Origin: Neelides folsomi
Taxonomy: Eukaryota; Arthropoda; Collembola; Neelipleona; Neelidae
Assembly (NCBI GenBank): GCA_034687125.1
Contig: JAQGBZ010000077.1
Coordinates: 62,001-126,000 of the forward strand
DNA length: 64,000 nt
Reading direction: 5' to 3'
A program made the position numbers and the translations under genes. The notes under the pieces were generated by a model. The model ran no database searches. It worked only from the letters and a program-made list of their open reading frames with translations, and had not been told where the DNA came from. Below are positions 27,301-39,658 of this stretch, piece by piece (the first letter of the stretch is position 1; each line of letters begins with the position of its first letter).

Positions 27301-28696
27301 AAGTACACGTAGATACATACTACTCACCTGTACTGTTCTTAACCTTGGTATAGATAAGTCAGAGACTATACTTTAATATTATTTTTGTATGAGTATTTAT
27401 CTCCCATTATTATCCCACTCAACTTTCTCCTACATTAGTATTTATTCTATTTATTAAATACATTTCACTTCAAAAGTATCCCAATTACTGCATAATTAAT
27501 CAATGTAATTTTGATAGGGAGCTATTGGATCATGTCTTGAAAAATACAGTGACTACAGGAGTTTTTCAAAAAGTCTTTGGGGATAGTTTGGACAACTCAA
27601 CTGTTGTAAGTTTCATTTCAGAGACAAATACCTAAATGCATCGTGTTAAATACAACACGTAATTGTCGAAGAACTCAATCATATATTCATTAACTATTAA
27701 ACCTTGTTTTTTAGGTAAAGGATCCTCAAGTTGTGAGCCGATACAATGCCCCTGATCATGCTGACCAAGAAACTTCGCTTTGTGCGTCTATTGTAAGTCT
27801 TTTTTATACCTAAGTAATAAGTTCGCAGTTCATATGTCATTCGTTCCGTCGCTTTTTCTCCTTAATTTGTACGTCATTTGTTTTTCTCATAATTAATCGA
27901 ACAGCATCAAAGTTAACTCCTGAAACTTTTCAATATTATAGGAACACACTATTTATCCCAAAGCAGCACGAAATAAAGAAAACAAGTGGATGTTTGTTGT
28001 TAACCATGATGAATATATTCAAGGAGTGCGAGTAGAAAAATGCTTGTAAGGATTATTTTTTCGAATCTCTAATAAATATGACTCAATTTAACTAACCTTA
28101 AGTAATAAAACCTTAATATTTAATTCGATTTGTAGAGGAGAAGGAAACTCATGTTTATTTGGTGAGGGTGCTCCAACTGGCTATCAATCTTTCTGTCGTC
28201 AGAAGTACATTTACAAAAAACTCCTCGCTCTCACAGCAGAAGGAAGAACAATGACCGATACTTTTAGGTAAGAAACAACAAGTTTAATTATTCATTAATT
28301 TAATGTTTTGAATTTGATAGTAAAAACGAAATCCTTACCCATAATATAAAAAATCCCACGTGTAGAATATTATGTTAATTTAAATAAATAAATAATTTTA
28401 ATAATTCATTTTTGGAATGTTTTAGAATGCCAAGTTGCTGCACTTGCCATATAAGGTCATCATTTGTCCAAGACAGAATTTCACCTCCATTTACATCAGT
28501 ATCTTTTAAGGAGAAAAAGCCGGTAGAACACGCAAGTGAATCAGAGGATTTGAGAGATCCCAAACCCACGGCAGAAATCACAACAAAGAGAGAAATTGCG
28601 GATGAGGGGAGCAAAACTTCGACGTTGTCTTATCTTGGACAATTTTCTTCTTTGTCTGATGACCAAGAGAGTTCTGGGACAGACATTCCTGTTTGA
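24384..28696 (+). CDS. Spatzle-like cystine-knot Toll ligand
   Basis: Seven exons (24384-24392, 24996-25933, 27518-27605, 27715-27792, 27942-28045, 28136-28267, 28426-28696) join in phase to 539 aa. The first coding exon is only ATG CAT TTC, and the signal peptide continues across the intron (MHFVLTALPLLQLSQLMGLV). A Ser/Thr/Pro-rich prodomain of about 290 residues has several basic sites (FRRQAG, MRGYYRP). The C-terminal knot has the Spatzle signature: CDKKAVYCEEFTSYP, LCASIEHTIYPKAARN, NKWMFVVNHDEYIQGVRVEK, YQSFCRQKYIYKKLLAL and DTFRMPSCCTC. Family members are secreted precursors that are cut by proteases and activate Toll receptors in immunity and development. An acidic Ser-rich tail of about 80 residues follows the last Cys. 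Which Spatzle subtype it is cannot be told here. Confidence 0.9.
25934..27517 (+). other. Long intron of the Spatzle-like gene
   Basis: A 1.58 kb intron lies between the prodomain exon and the knot exons, the longest intron in the gene. It has AT-rich filler and a short tatg tandem near 27070-27090. No independent gene is seen. Confidence 0.6.
27070..27090. repeat. Short (tatg)n microsatellite
   Basis: About four tandem tatg/gtat units lie in the Spatzle intron. They were seen directly and are simple sequence with no inferred role. Confidence 0.6.
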
Positions 28697-28965
28697 TTTA
28701 GTCAAATCCATTTATTGCCAATTCCCAAATTAAACGAGATTTAATTCCCACCTAAATAAGATAAATTATCATACCTACTTATATTCAACATGACTCAATT
28801 TTAATTTCTTTTTCATAAACTTTATGTCAAAGCCTTATAACTAACTACAGTTCATAATGTTAACAAGGAAAGCCCTAGTTGTATTATTGACCACTTTCCA
28901 GCGAGTTTCAGCGAGTCCTTGAAATATTGACGAAATTTTTTATATTTGTACATTTATGTGTTTAA

Positions 28966-29124
28966 CCGGCTGGACTTGACTATCCGGAAAAACTCCATGC
29001 TGCTCCATGGAGCCCCTATGTTAATACATTATTCGCGTTATTTAGGTTAGGTTAGGTTTTGTATTAGAGGATAGGGGCTCCATGGAGTTTTGTGACGTTT
29101 TCCCGGATAGTAAAGTCCAGCCGT
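28966..29124. mobile_element. 159-bp hairpin-like MITE flanked by TTAA
   Basis: The arms start CCGGCTGGACTT at the left and, reading inward on the minus strand, ACGGCTGGACTT at the right. They stay complementary for about 28 bp with few mismatches, and again at CTCCATGGAGCCCCTAT. TTAA flanks both ends (28962-28965 and 29125-29128), the target duplication typical of piggyBac-type elements. There is no coding capacity. The loop holds three TTAGG units (29042-29056). Best read as a non-autonomous piggyBac-like MITE. Confidence 0.72.
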
Positions 29125-29128
29125 TTAA

Positions 29129-30991
29129 CCAATGCGATATGTTACATACAAGTTGTATGATACAACAGGACGAGACATTGTGAAACACACTTTGTTAACT
29201 AATTATAATAAGATTATTCGTTAGTCAATATTGTCAATATGTTATTGTAAATGCGTTAAATATTTATAAGTTATTAAAGTTATATGATAATTTATTTGTT
29301 AAAGTATATTTATCGTTAAAATGATGAAAAAATGTTGTAAGTACCTTCTTACATGCATTAAAAATACTAGTTATTTACTATAATTAATCTCAACAATACT
29401 GTATCTCAATGAATATTATGTTATCCCTATTAAAATATACATATAAAGTTAAAATTTTCATTACTAACTTTTATTAAACAATGTTACTTGATGTTATTGC
29501 TAAAACTAAAACTGTAAATTATGTATATGAACTTACATACACATAAGAACTAATTAAAATATTCAAGAGCAGATTAAAGTATAATTTACATAATGTAAAT
29601 CTAATAGGTTTTAGACTTTATCAAGTATCACACTGTAAATGCTTTCGGAAAGACTTGGCCTTAGGTATCTTTAATAACGATAAATTGAATTTTTGTTTCG
29701 TTTTTGGCTTTGTTACAAGCAGGATTTTAAAACATGACGTGAGATGTTGAAGGAAAAGAAAGTTTGTCAGAAATCTCATTCTAATTCGGAATTGTAATTT
29801 GTCATGTGATGAATCTCTATAAGGCTTTTGGCCCAGGTGAGAAAGTTGACATCCCATCCGCCCCCATAAAGTTTCTAACTTTTATTTAAAGGAACAAACT
29901 TAAAATGACACTACATAGGTAGTTAATTATGAAGCTCCAATCGTGAATTGATAAATAAATATAAAAAATTCATCTTATTCTCTTTATTTCATCAATTGAG
30001 ATTCCTAAAACATACCTGAGTAAATAAATGTATATTAATGACTACAAAATATGAGCGGAAGAGGTATACTTTTTTTTGATTAAACGACATCGCATGCTAC
30101 CTGATAAATTACTTTACGTGTATGCCTATTTTATACTTATTTTCATTAAATTAGGTAGACAAAAAATTCTCATAATATTTAATATTAGTATTTATATGCA
30201 ATTCTCCCGATCCTGAGATTTCCTCTACTTAAGTTTCATAAAAAATTAAATGCTTTGCAGCTTCATTGGTATATTTTATAGTTTGACATTGCATTTGATC
30301 ATTGATTCGGCGAATTGGATTTTCTTCACGTTGCTCCTTTCAATTCTTAATAAATAATTACAAACAAAGATAAAATATACATAACTAAATGGACATATAA
30401 TTTGATCGTTTGCACATTACATAAATAAATAACTATTAATATTAATTTCCTAATGCGTATTTTATACATAGCTCAATTAAATATATTTTGTATGCTATGC
30501 ATCTTATTGTTAATTTTTACTTTCTAAATAATTAAATAATAAATGCCATAATAATACTATAGAGTGATGCCTCTGGCTTCAGGGACAATTTCTATTTGCC
30601 TGATCCTAGTACCATACTATTCTACTATTATCTTATTTAATCTGAACTGGAAGAATGATCTCGGAGTAAACAGGGATAATCAGTTATTAAATTAATTAAA
30701 AGCATCTTTAAGCAAAGAAAAATATTTTTGTAAAAACCTTTCATTGAGCTATCAGCTAATAAATTATCAATTATTATACTATAAATGATTTAAAAATTGC
30801 ACGTAGTGATAGTCTAAATAATTCATTATAAGGGTTTGTAAGTGTTATACAATTAACTTTAAGTGCACGTGAGAAGATTTAAAAAATCACTCCTTATTAT
30901 TTATAATAACATAGAAGCTAATAAAGAACCTTATTTGAGAAAAATTGCTGATTTGCTTTGGTGTGAGTATTTTCATGATTTCCAAAAGGGT
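29129..30991. other. Intergenic, no gene seen
   Basis: AT-rich spacer between the Spatzle-like gene (+) and the LMTK gene (-), which converge here. No coding chain supported. Confidence 0.45.
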
Positions 30992-33900
30992 CTACTCGGA
31001 TTCTTTATCACAATTATTATTTAAGGTTTTGGGAGGATTGAAAGGTGAAACATTTGTAGAAGACCCAACGCCGGAGTCCAATTTCTTTTCGTTGCTCTCT
31101 TCAAGAAACGAAGCTTCTCCTCTCGAGAGATCGAGGCGCAGATTCTCCCTTGTATGTCTCAATTCACCGAGTCGACTGTTGTTTTTACCTCCAAATGCGC
31201 CAGCTTCTCCTTCAAATATTTCTGTGTCGAATTTTTCCGGTGGATTTTGACAGCCAGAATCTTCGTCTTCCAAAACTATAAATTCAGATAATCGAAATAG
31301 GTAAGCTTACCATATACCATAATTACATCGAAATCGAAAGCATAACAAATTGATAAAAACTTACATCCAGCAGAAAGTCTGTAAAGATCGATGGGATTTC
31401 CCATTAGATTCTTTTCGAATTTAAGAACCTCATCTTCTGAATCGTCTTCGTGAACAATTGCGGCTTCCAATTCCTCTGAACTCAGGTCCCAGTCTAAAAA
31501 AGGGAAATTATTATCAAAAGATCTTGAGAATATATTAAAAATAGTAATTGAAATTTTGAATTTATGATACAAAATTATTACATACCTAGTGTGGCTTGCA
31601 TTGGAGCATTTTGTATAGGAATTTCTTTAGGTTCAGGTTCGTACTGATAAACATATTCCTGTTTCTTCCTTTCAAATGAAACTGATTTCCTTAAACTTGA
31701 TTTGCTGTCTCCGCTGCTAGTTGTTATATCAGGAGATTTGATGGCTGATTTTGAAGGAACAAGTGAAACGTCCCATTTTGACGGAACAAATTCCAATGTT
31801 TCTGAGGCTGCTTGGTTGAGAGTTCTCACTTCGTCATCACTCTCAGCTTCAAAATCTGGATGATATTGATCTCCACTACCCTCAGATTCGTCTCTAATAA
31901 ATGGAACTTTGAGATCGTTCAAAGGAGAATCGGCGGTTCCCTTCTTTTCAGGAACGATTACAGGGACATTTTGTCCTTCTAAATCTGTGAGAACGAGACT
32001 TCCATATTCATTAGTTGCCGCTGTAATTGCATCCTCAAAACTCACGGCCGACACGAATTTTCCAGAGTCTATTTAAAAATTAAATTATTATTTGAATAAA
32101 TTCATCAATTTAATGAGAAATGATAATTATTTTTTATGTATTAGTCCATTTTTTAAATTACTTGTTTCACAACTGAGATCAGTGTTGGGAGTTTTGTAGA
32201 GAGATTCAGTTTCTGTTTCTTTCGTCTCATTAATGAGTTTAGTCAAGTCTTTTCTTGGTTCGTGAATTTCTTCTTTATCCGAAGGATTGTCTGTGACATT
32301 ATCCCATGATGGAGTCTCATCAATTACATCAGATTTGGTTAAAACATCCCAAGATAAACCTACACCTTTTGGATCGGTATTTCTCAATTCATTTGAGTCG
32401 GTCTCTTCGATGAACGTTTTGTTAAATCCAAATTCTGACAGTTCTTGAGATTCATTCGACTTCTGAGCATTTTCAATTGTTGATGTGACTTTCTGATAGG
32501 GCTTCAATTCAAACGAATCGTCGGCTCCCATTGAAATTGAAGTTCCTTCCCTCTGACTAATATAATAATATTATTTTAATGATGGCCCAAATATGTTATA
32601 AATAAAATATTTTATGATAAATACCCATTGAAGCTGTCTGGTGTTTTGTTCGATTCACTTGACGTAGATTCCTTTTCACTCGATGAGATCGGACTAATAG
32701 AGCAAGTTTGATTTGGGGGAGAAATTTCAAAAACCCCATCTTCCAACTCCAAATTTTCATATACATTTACACCAGGACTTTTGATCGGTGTGCTTGCTTT
32801 CCTTCCTTTGACTTGAACCTCGTCATCAAACAGGAACTTGAGTTTCTTTGGTTTGGTTTCCACTCTTGGTTCAATGACTTGAGTTGCATTTATCACAGCT
32901 TCTTCATTTATATTTACACCCGGGCTTGGGGTTGGCGCAATAAAATTAATTTTTACATTTGGAATAGGGGTTGGTTCAATTATTTTGATTTGAATATTTG
33001 GATTCGGAGTTACTTGGAAATTTTCTCCATCTTTAATTGGAGTAGGTTCAATTATATTGATTTTAACAACATCTAGATTTGGAGTGCTTTGAAAAGAATT
33101 GGCAATGAGTTTTTTGGTGGGATCAATGAATTTAATTTCGGGGATTGGTGAAGAATCCATTACATTAAATGTTACTCCAATATTTGGTGAATTCTTATTC
33201 AAGCCCATTGATTTGGATTTTTCATTTGTATCATCTGGGAGAGTTACCTCAAATGTTTCTTGACTAGTACTATTTTCGCTCAATGAAGCTGCAAGGGATG
33301 ACTTCACTTCTCCCAATTTCTCTTCGAAACTCATCCCACTATCGTTGTTGACCCCAAAACTGAGACTCTCCATTTCATTCAAATCACTTTCCTCAACATG
33401 TGTGAGAATCATCAGATCTTGTACGCTTTGTGACTTCTCAATGACTTTTTGGGTTACAGTTGACTTTTCCACATTTTGTCTCCAAAGTTCTTCTTCTTCA
33501 TCTTCCTTGCTGAGATTGTAAAGATCTTCAATTCCGGAGAAACTCACGCTTTTCTTTTGATTCATATCTTTTCCAAACTTCTCCCATTTCTTTTCAAACA
33601 AATCCTCACTTATGAGATCCTCAAGTTGCTCGACAATTTTACCCATTTGTGGTCGATCGGTAGGAGTAATAGAAAAGCAATTTTGCATTACACTATAAAG
33701 AGATTCTGTGTCCGATAATGGCAATAAAGGGCGATTTAATGTGTAATCCTTCTCGCAAATGACTCTGTTGATGACATCGTCATCGACCATGTCAGAATAT
33801 GGGAGTTTTCCGAAAGAGCAAAGTTCCCAAAGAACGACTCCATAACTCCACACGTTTGCCATACCAGTAACCTAAAAATAAAGTAAAAATAAAGTAAAAA

Positions 33901-35653
33901 AATAAGATAAGAAGTGAATTATCTTCAAGCTGATTAGAAGTATTTTTCCTATTGGAGTTTGGATTTACCTTGAGTGTTTGAATTGTAGTGGGAGTGCAAT
34001 GAAGCGTTTCAGGAGCAGCCCATCGTATAGGAATGGCTATATTGTAACTCCAGAAATAATCATCCCTATAGGTTTGGGTCGCGAGTCCATAATCTCCTAA
34101 AACGATCCGGCCTTCAGAACCTACTTGGCAATTTCTACAAGATAAATCGCCGTGGAAAAATCCGTTCGAGATTATCCATTCAAGCCCTCTTGCCACATCT
34201 AAATTATAAAACAATGAATTGTTTTTACGAACTTATAAATTTTTAAAAGTAATTTTATTTAACATTATAATTATGATCACATAAATTAAAGGAATATGAT
34301 TTCAAACAATTAAAATGTATTTTACCTAAAGCCATTCTTGGAATGATCCGTTGAGCGTTGAACATTTCCGCACGCGAAACGCTCGAAATAAGATATGTCT
34401 TTAAGTCACCTATTAAATAATAAAATTAGCATTATTTTAGCATATTCTAAACAGCTAATATAATTTAGTATTAATGTCTAACCCAAAGGAAAATGTTCCA
34501 AGATTAAAATAAAAGGCATCGTTTCAATGGAATGGCCAAGTAGTTTCATAACATTCCCGTGATTGGAGTCTCGAAAGACACGAGCTTCGTCGAGGAATCT
34601 CATTTGCTCAACGCTGTTTGCATCTTCTCTGAGAACTTTCACATTCACTTTCATCTTTCTTGTGAAGGGAACGATGTCGAAAGCTTCTGATTCAATTACC
34701 TATTTAATCATATGAACAATGTCAATATTATCCTGTTTATGTATTATCATTTATCATTCTAATAAGCAAATCACTAGTCAGATAATCAAAATACATATTA
34801 TTTATGTTAAATGTATATTCCAACTCACTTGACCAAACCATCCTTTTCCAATTTCTTTCGCGTATTCTATTTGTCCACGAGGAAAGTTCTTATGTGGCTC
34901 TTCTATAAACATTATAAATATTTAAACTAAGGTCCATTTTATGGTATTTATTATGTTTCGCGACAGAGTTAACTTACCGAACCAATCGTGAGCGAAAATT
35001 GTCGAATCATTGAGTGACAAAGGAATTGTCGGGCTGAGAAAACTATGAGGTGAAAGTTCAGAAATATTTGGAAGTGGTTCAAAAACGACTGGATCAAGTT
35101 CAAGAGCAGAAGCGTCAATTGGAGACATAATTGGACCCATCCCATGTTCAACTATCGGATTAGAGAAGCCCGGAACAGCATTTTGTCTCTTTCTCCAAAA
35201 CTGAAATTAAAATAATTAATTAGAATTGAAGTAAGATTCAAAACTCTCATATTTAATTAAAAACTCTGAATAAATGTAAGCAAACTTACAAGACAATCAA
35301 AACCACACAAGGTGAGTAATATAACGAAGGCACATAAGGTTGATAATGAAATTATGATGAATGCAAACGAGAATTCGGAATTTTCTTCATCTTTTATTTG
35401 ACTATGCGACTCATCTAAAAGAAACGGATTATTATATAAAAAAGAAGTCAATTAGATAATAATTAAATCGATCATACATGATACCATTAAGTAAAAATAG
35501 GCGCATTATTAATAATAGTAAAAATTGCATACCTCCGTTGAAAGGGACTGATGAAATCCCGAGATCAGAAAGGATACATAAAATTATGATTGTGTTGTAG
35601 AAAAATCCACGAAGATAACCCTTTGCCAAAATCCCCATTGATATTGAAGTCAT
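30992..35653 (-). CDS. LMTK: Lemur tyrosine kinase-like receptor kinase (LMTK/AATK family)
   Basis: Twelve minus-strand exons (35653-35533, 35414-35290, 35200-34978, 34902-34829, 34699-34483, 34409-34326, 34198-33969, 33871-32625, 32556-32162, 32068-31586, 31493-31365, 31275-30992) join to 1203 aa. A hydrophobic N-terminal segment and one strong TM helix (FAFIIISLSTLCAFVILLTL) come first. The kinase follows: Gly loop EIGKGWFGQ, lysine in VNVKVLRED, catalytic loop FFHGDLSCRNC, GDYGL in place of DFG, APETL, and VWSYGVVLWELCSFGKLPY. The HGDL and GDYGL variants are LMTK hallmarks. The long acidic tail has two KSVSF motifs (about 33540-33555 and 31670-31690) that fit the PP1-binding RVxF pattern, plus degenerate PTP repeats. 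LMTKs work in endosomal traffic and neuronal signalling, and LMTK2 binds PP1. Confidence 0.88.
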
Positions 35654-36700
35654 TGACTTATTCCTCGACAGAAATAGTTGATGTCATTGACTGTCTTTGT
35701 CGGACGGCTAGCAGTGCAGATCTGAAAATATAAAAGCGAGCGGAAATTAATAAATTGACCGTCGATGTGTCGATTCTCGATATACCAATTTCCTAGTTTT
35801 TGTTTTATTCAAATAAATGACAAATAACTCATGGGGTATGATTCAAGTACAAAATCATGAATCACGCAATTCATTTACATAAATTCTATCCGTAATAACT
35901 AGGTATTTAAATGTATCTGAAAATGATCGAAATGAGTAAGCAATGTTGATCGATCCAAATTGACACTTAAACTTGACGCAATACCTTAATTAATGAAACT
36001 CTTCTTGCAATTTCTTGGCTTATTTACTACAATTATTAGCAAGAATTGTAAAATGTTTATTTTATTTTAGGTAAATACACATCAATTTATAAGTTAATAA
36101 CTACTTTACCTTTTAAAACGAGGGACCGAGGTTGAGCATGATGATTGAAGACCAAATTGCAAACTAATTTGCAAACCAACCCGAAGACCTTTAATAATAA
36201 TTGTTGATAATACTAATAGTGCATTTATGCATAATATTTTGAAACTTATAATATTATGATTTTACTTTAATGTGACGTGACGTTATTTAAATTGTTTAAA
36301 GACCAAGTAATCCTTTTGAATCTCGCACGATTTAACAGATGGAATGGTACACCATATAACCACGTATATTCTTGGCAAGTCTCAATACATGTACTATCTC
36401 TACTTCTATATTATGTAGTGAAATATGGCTTTGCATAAAATGTTCATTCCGCATCTCTGGATTCTGGAAAGACGCGGGATGCTGGATGGGTATAATACAA
36501 AATATATTATTATGTCTGTATGGACATTATGTATTGTTCATGTTGGACTAGGGCATAATCTTCCATTATGGTTATACAAACATATTATATCTAACATATA
36601 TGTAATTCTAAAACATTTCCGTGGTATCTTTCAAGAATGTCTATTTAGCAAACTTGATGAATCTATTGTTAATATTGACTTTTCTTATTAAGAGTAAACA
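35654..36700. other. LMTK upstream region and spacer
   Basis: The start of this region is the probable 5' UTR and promoter of the LMTK gene. Around 36425-36690 an open stretch on the plus strand gives no family I recognise, although it precedes the LINE fragment and could be its decayed upstream part. Confidence 0.3.
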
Positions 36701-36747
36701 AACATGATCATATTTCTGATAAAATAAAAGAATAACTTTGTTGGTTG

Positions 36748-37745
36748 AATGTTAAAAATATGCATAGGAGTTCTATTGCAAATATAATGTTTAAATCAAT
36801 GAACCCCTTTACATGTCCCCCTCACTTTAGTAATTATTTTAAAGTCAACTCTGAACACCAAACTCGACAGCTTACAAATCTTCACACAATTACTCCCAGT
36901 AATAGTTTTGGTATAAGGTCTCTTTTGTATAATGGCTCTTTAACGTGGAATGAATTTTCAAACTTTGTAAATAAAAATTAAAATTTTAAAGACTTTTTTA
37001 ATGATGTTCGAAAGTACCTACTAGATAATCAATAAGTATTTTATATCTTAATCTGTATCTTATATCTTAATCTGTGTCTGTATAATTTAAAAAACTTTTA
37101 TCCAAATTATTTTATAATATTGTTTATGAAATGGGGATCACATAACTACAGGGTGAGGCGGGGGATTTTAACCGACCCATTTACTCAAATTCTTTTTTTG
37201 TGGATAAACATTCTATTTTCAATTGAATCCCCCATAAAACTGATCAATTAGCATTAATCTACATTCCCATGCAGAATATAAGGCTTTGATCCTCTCTATG
37301 TCGACATTACTGAGGTGTGAGGCGTGGCGTAATCGTCGGAATTTTGACAAAATGTGTCTTTCGTCTATATATTTTTGGAATGGTATTTTCCCATATAGGT
37401 TATAACACGTGTTCAATCTAAAAATCACAATTGACCTTAGCTTTTAATATATTGTGACATTTTTCCAACCTTTTATGTACTTTTCACAGAATAAACGGCA
37501 TCTCTCCAACCTATAAAGCGCATTTGGTAATTTTTATCAAAGAATTGAATTCCAAAGCGGTTTAATAAATTTAGGCCTGAATTCATCTCTTGGGCGGTCT
37601 GATATTTGGGTCAGTTAAAATCCCCCTCCTCACCCTCTGTAGCTATGCTTGCATATGGGTGTGATCTCTTGTTCACCTAGCATTGTAAAGTAATCTTGTA
37701 TGCTTGAACCTTGTGAACAATTCCCTACAATACAATACAAAATGT
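36748..37745 (+). mobile_element. 3' end of a non-LTR retrotransposon (CR1/Jockey-like LINE), interrupted
   Basis: The plus-strand frame from about 36748 reads like the C-terminus of a LINE reverse transcriptase: HFSNYFKVNSEHQTRQLTN, then SFGIRSLLYNGSLTWNEFSN. After an in-frame TAA at 36979-36981 it goes on as FKDFFNDVRKYLLDNQ with a stop at about 37034. The 3' UTR is split by a 491-bp inverted-repeat element (37149-37639) and resumes to a tacaatacaatacaa tail near 37728-37742, typical of LINE 3' ends. The copy is dead (internal stop, no 5' part). Family assignment is by pattern only. Confidence 0.62.
37149..37639. mobile_element. 491-bp TIR element inserted in the LINE 3' UTR
   Basis: The left end CAGGGTGAGGCGGGGGATTT and the right end are inverted copies (right, read inward: CAGAGGGTGAGGAGGGGGAT). 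The arms match for about 35 bp with a few differences. TA flanks both ends (37147-37148 and 37640-37641), suggesting a TA target duplication and a Tc1/mariner-like or related DNA transposon. An open 69-codon minus frame (37219-37428) is not recognisable. It is probably a MITE or an internally deleted copy. Confidence 0.68.
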
Positions 37746-37907
37746 AATTTATAAATATTCGTATTTATTATTGTAACATAATTGATTTCAGGCTTGTCGC
37801 ATGAAACGTATTAAAAATGTAAATTAAGCAATTTAATATAATTTAAAAGAACAAAAACTAAAATATTTTTATTTCAATCATGGAGAATTATTGTACTCAT
37901 ATTTAGT

Positions 37908-39658
37908 TTAAGTAATGCATTTCTCTTCAGTCAATCTTTTAACTAATTCAAGCATAAACTTCGTCGTTGGAGATTCCGGATAAGCTTTGATAAAATCTTC
38001 TCCTTCATCACAACTCTTTGCCAACTTGGGATCAATAGGAATTCGACCTAAAAATGGTAGCTCAAATTCAGCAGACAATGATTCTCCTCCACCACTCGTT
38101 CTTGGAAATATTTCGACTTCATGCTAAAAATTGTTAAGTATAAAAATTTAAAATATGCATGTAGAGAAAAAATATTGTATTTTTTTCAATGAAAAATACC
38201 TTGCAATTGGGGCAAACGAAGAGGCTCATATTTTCAACAACCCCAACAATGGGAATTTTGGTTTTTTTGCAGAAATCAATTTCTTTCCTAACATCAAGTA
38301 TAGAGACGTCTTGAGGAGTAGTCACGATAATTGCACCATCAATTTTACACTATTTGAATATATATATATATATATATTACATGTTATTTGTCAGGAAATT
38401 CACAACATAATACAAATGATGTTTATAAAATACGTTAATATTTACCTTAGAGAGATAAGTGGATATTGAAATATGCTCGTCCGATGTTCCTGGTGGCGTG
38501 TCAATGACAAGCACGTCTAAATTTGTTCCCCAGTCTACTTCAGTAAGAAATTGTTTGATGATTCCTTAAAAATTAAAAAGATATAATTTATTTTAATAAC
38601 AATTATATAACATCCTACCCATGAATAACAGGATGTAAGTATAAGATTATTATTGATCAAAAGCATTATAAATTACAATGTAAATCTCAATATAAAGAAA
38701 TTAAATTACAAATAATAATTAGTTAACAAAGAGTATTTTCAAATATACCATTTTTACGAGGACCTCTCCAGATAACAGCAGACTTATTACTATCAAGTAG
38801 AAATCCGACTGACATCACGCTCAAATTCTCATCAACAAACTATCAGCATAAAATATTATTTTATATTTATCCTTGTGTGTGTACTTTACACATTCATGAA
38901 TGTATGTTTTAATTAAAATGAATTATTGACAAATTACCACTGGGCTCCATCCGGAACCGCTTTGATGAACCTAAATTAATCAAACTGTAAATTGAAGGTG
39001 ACCACTATATTATGTTTAGCAATGCTAATTTAGCATTATTAAAAAATCATTATTATGATAAATTGAAATTATCGAATCTTACTATTTCACCTTCGCATCC
39101 CATTATTCTTGGAATGGATGGTCCACAAATGTCGATATCGAGCAACGATACCTATTTTACAGACAACAAACTTTATTAGATGAAGACAGTTAAATTAAGA
39201 ATATAATAAAACTGTGTAGGTACATTTAAATCTTGATTAAAAGCAAAAGCTCGGCTGATCAACGAGGAGACAGTTGATTTCCCTACACCGCCCTTTCCAG
39301 AAAGAACTAAATATTTCCTTTTAACACTTTCCAACTTTCCAGCAATAACAGCAATCGCTTGAGGATAAATAGGAAAAAAGTAAAAATTAAAATCATTAAA
39401 AATAAATTCTTTTAATAATCATACCTATAAATTAGCTAAAACAGTCACAGTCATACCTGGGTCAGGTTGATTGGCTTGCCCAGACGAGCAAATTTTTTGA
39501 TTTGGACATCCTTGACATGGGGTTGATTTTCCAGCCTTTTCGCTAGCCGTTCCAGGACAGTCTATAATAAATATTTGGATCAATTATAATTTACTATTTG
39601 TACCTGTACATGATTTTTTATATTTGCAAATATACGCACGTTCCGGCACGTCTTCCAT
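37908..39658 (-). CDS. NUBP1: Cytosolic Fe-S cluster assembly P-loop ATPase NUBP1 (Nbp35)
   Basis: Nine minus-strand exons (39658-39640, 39561-39457, 39357-39224, 39151-39083, 38970-38938, 38839-38749, 38564-38446, 38349-38200, 38123-37908) join to 311 aa, close to the usual 320. The N-terminal four-Cys Fe-S motif is there ([17 protein letters not shown], then [10 protein letters not shown]). So are the Walker [35 protein letters not shown], and the C-terminal CPNC pair. The protein assembles 4Fe-4S clusters in the cytosol with NUBP2. The short first exon was ended at GAAC|GTGCGT because this gives the standard spacing to the first Cys; reading on to a second donor would add 7 residues. Confidence 0.93.
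38356..38378. repeat. (TA)n microsatellite
   Basis: About ten TA units lie inside a NUBP1 intron. Seen directly. Confidence 0.75.

Noticed and set aside
29042-29056. True telomere or interstitial telomere array
   Set aside because: Only three TTAGG units, confined to the MITE loop.
32708-33076. Plus-strand 122-codon frame, aromatic-rich
   Set aside because: It is the antisense of the LMTK tail exon repeats.
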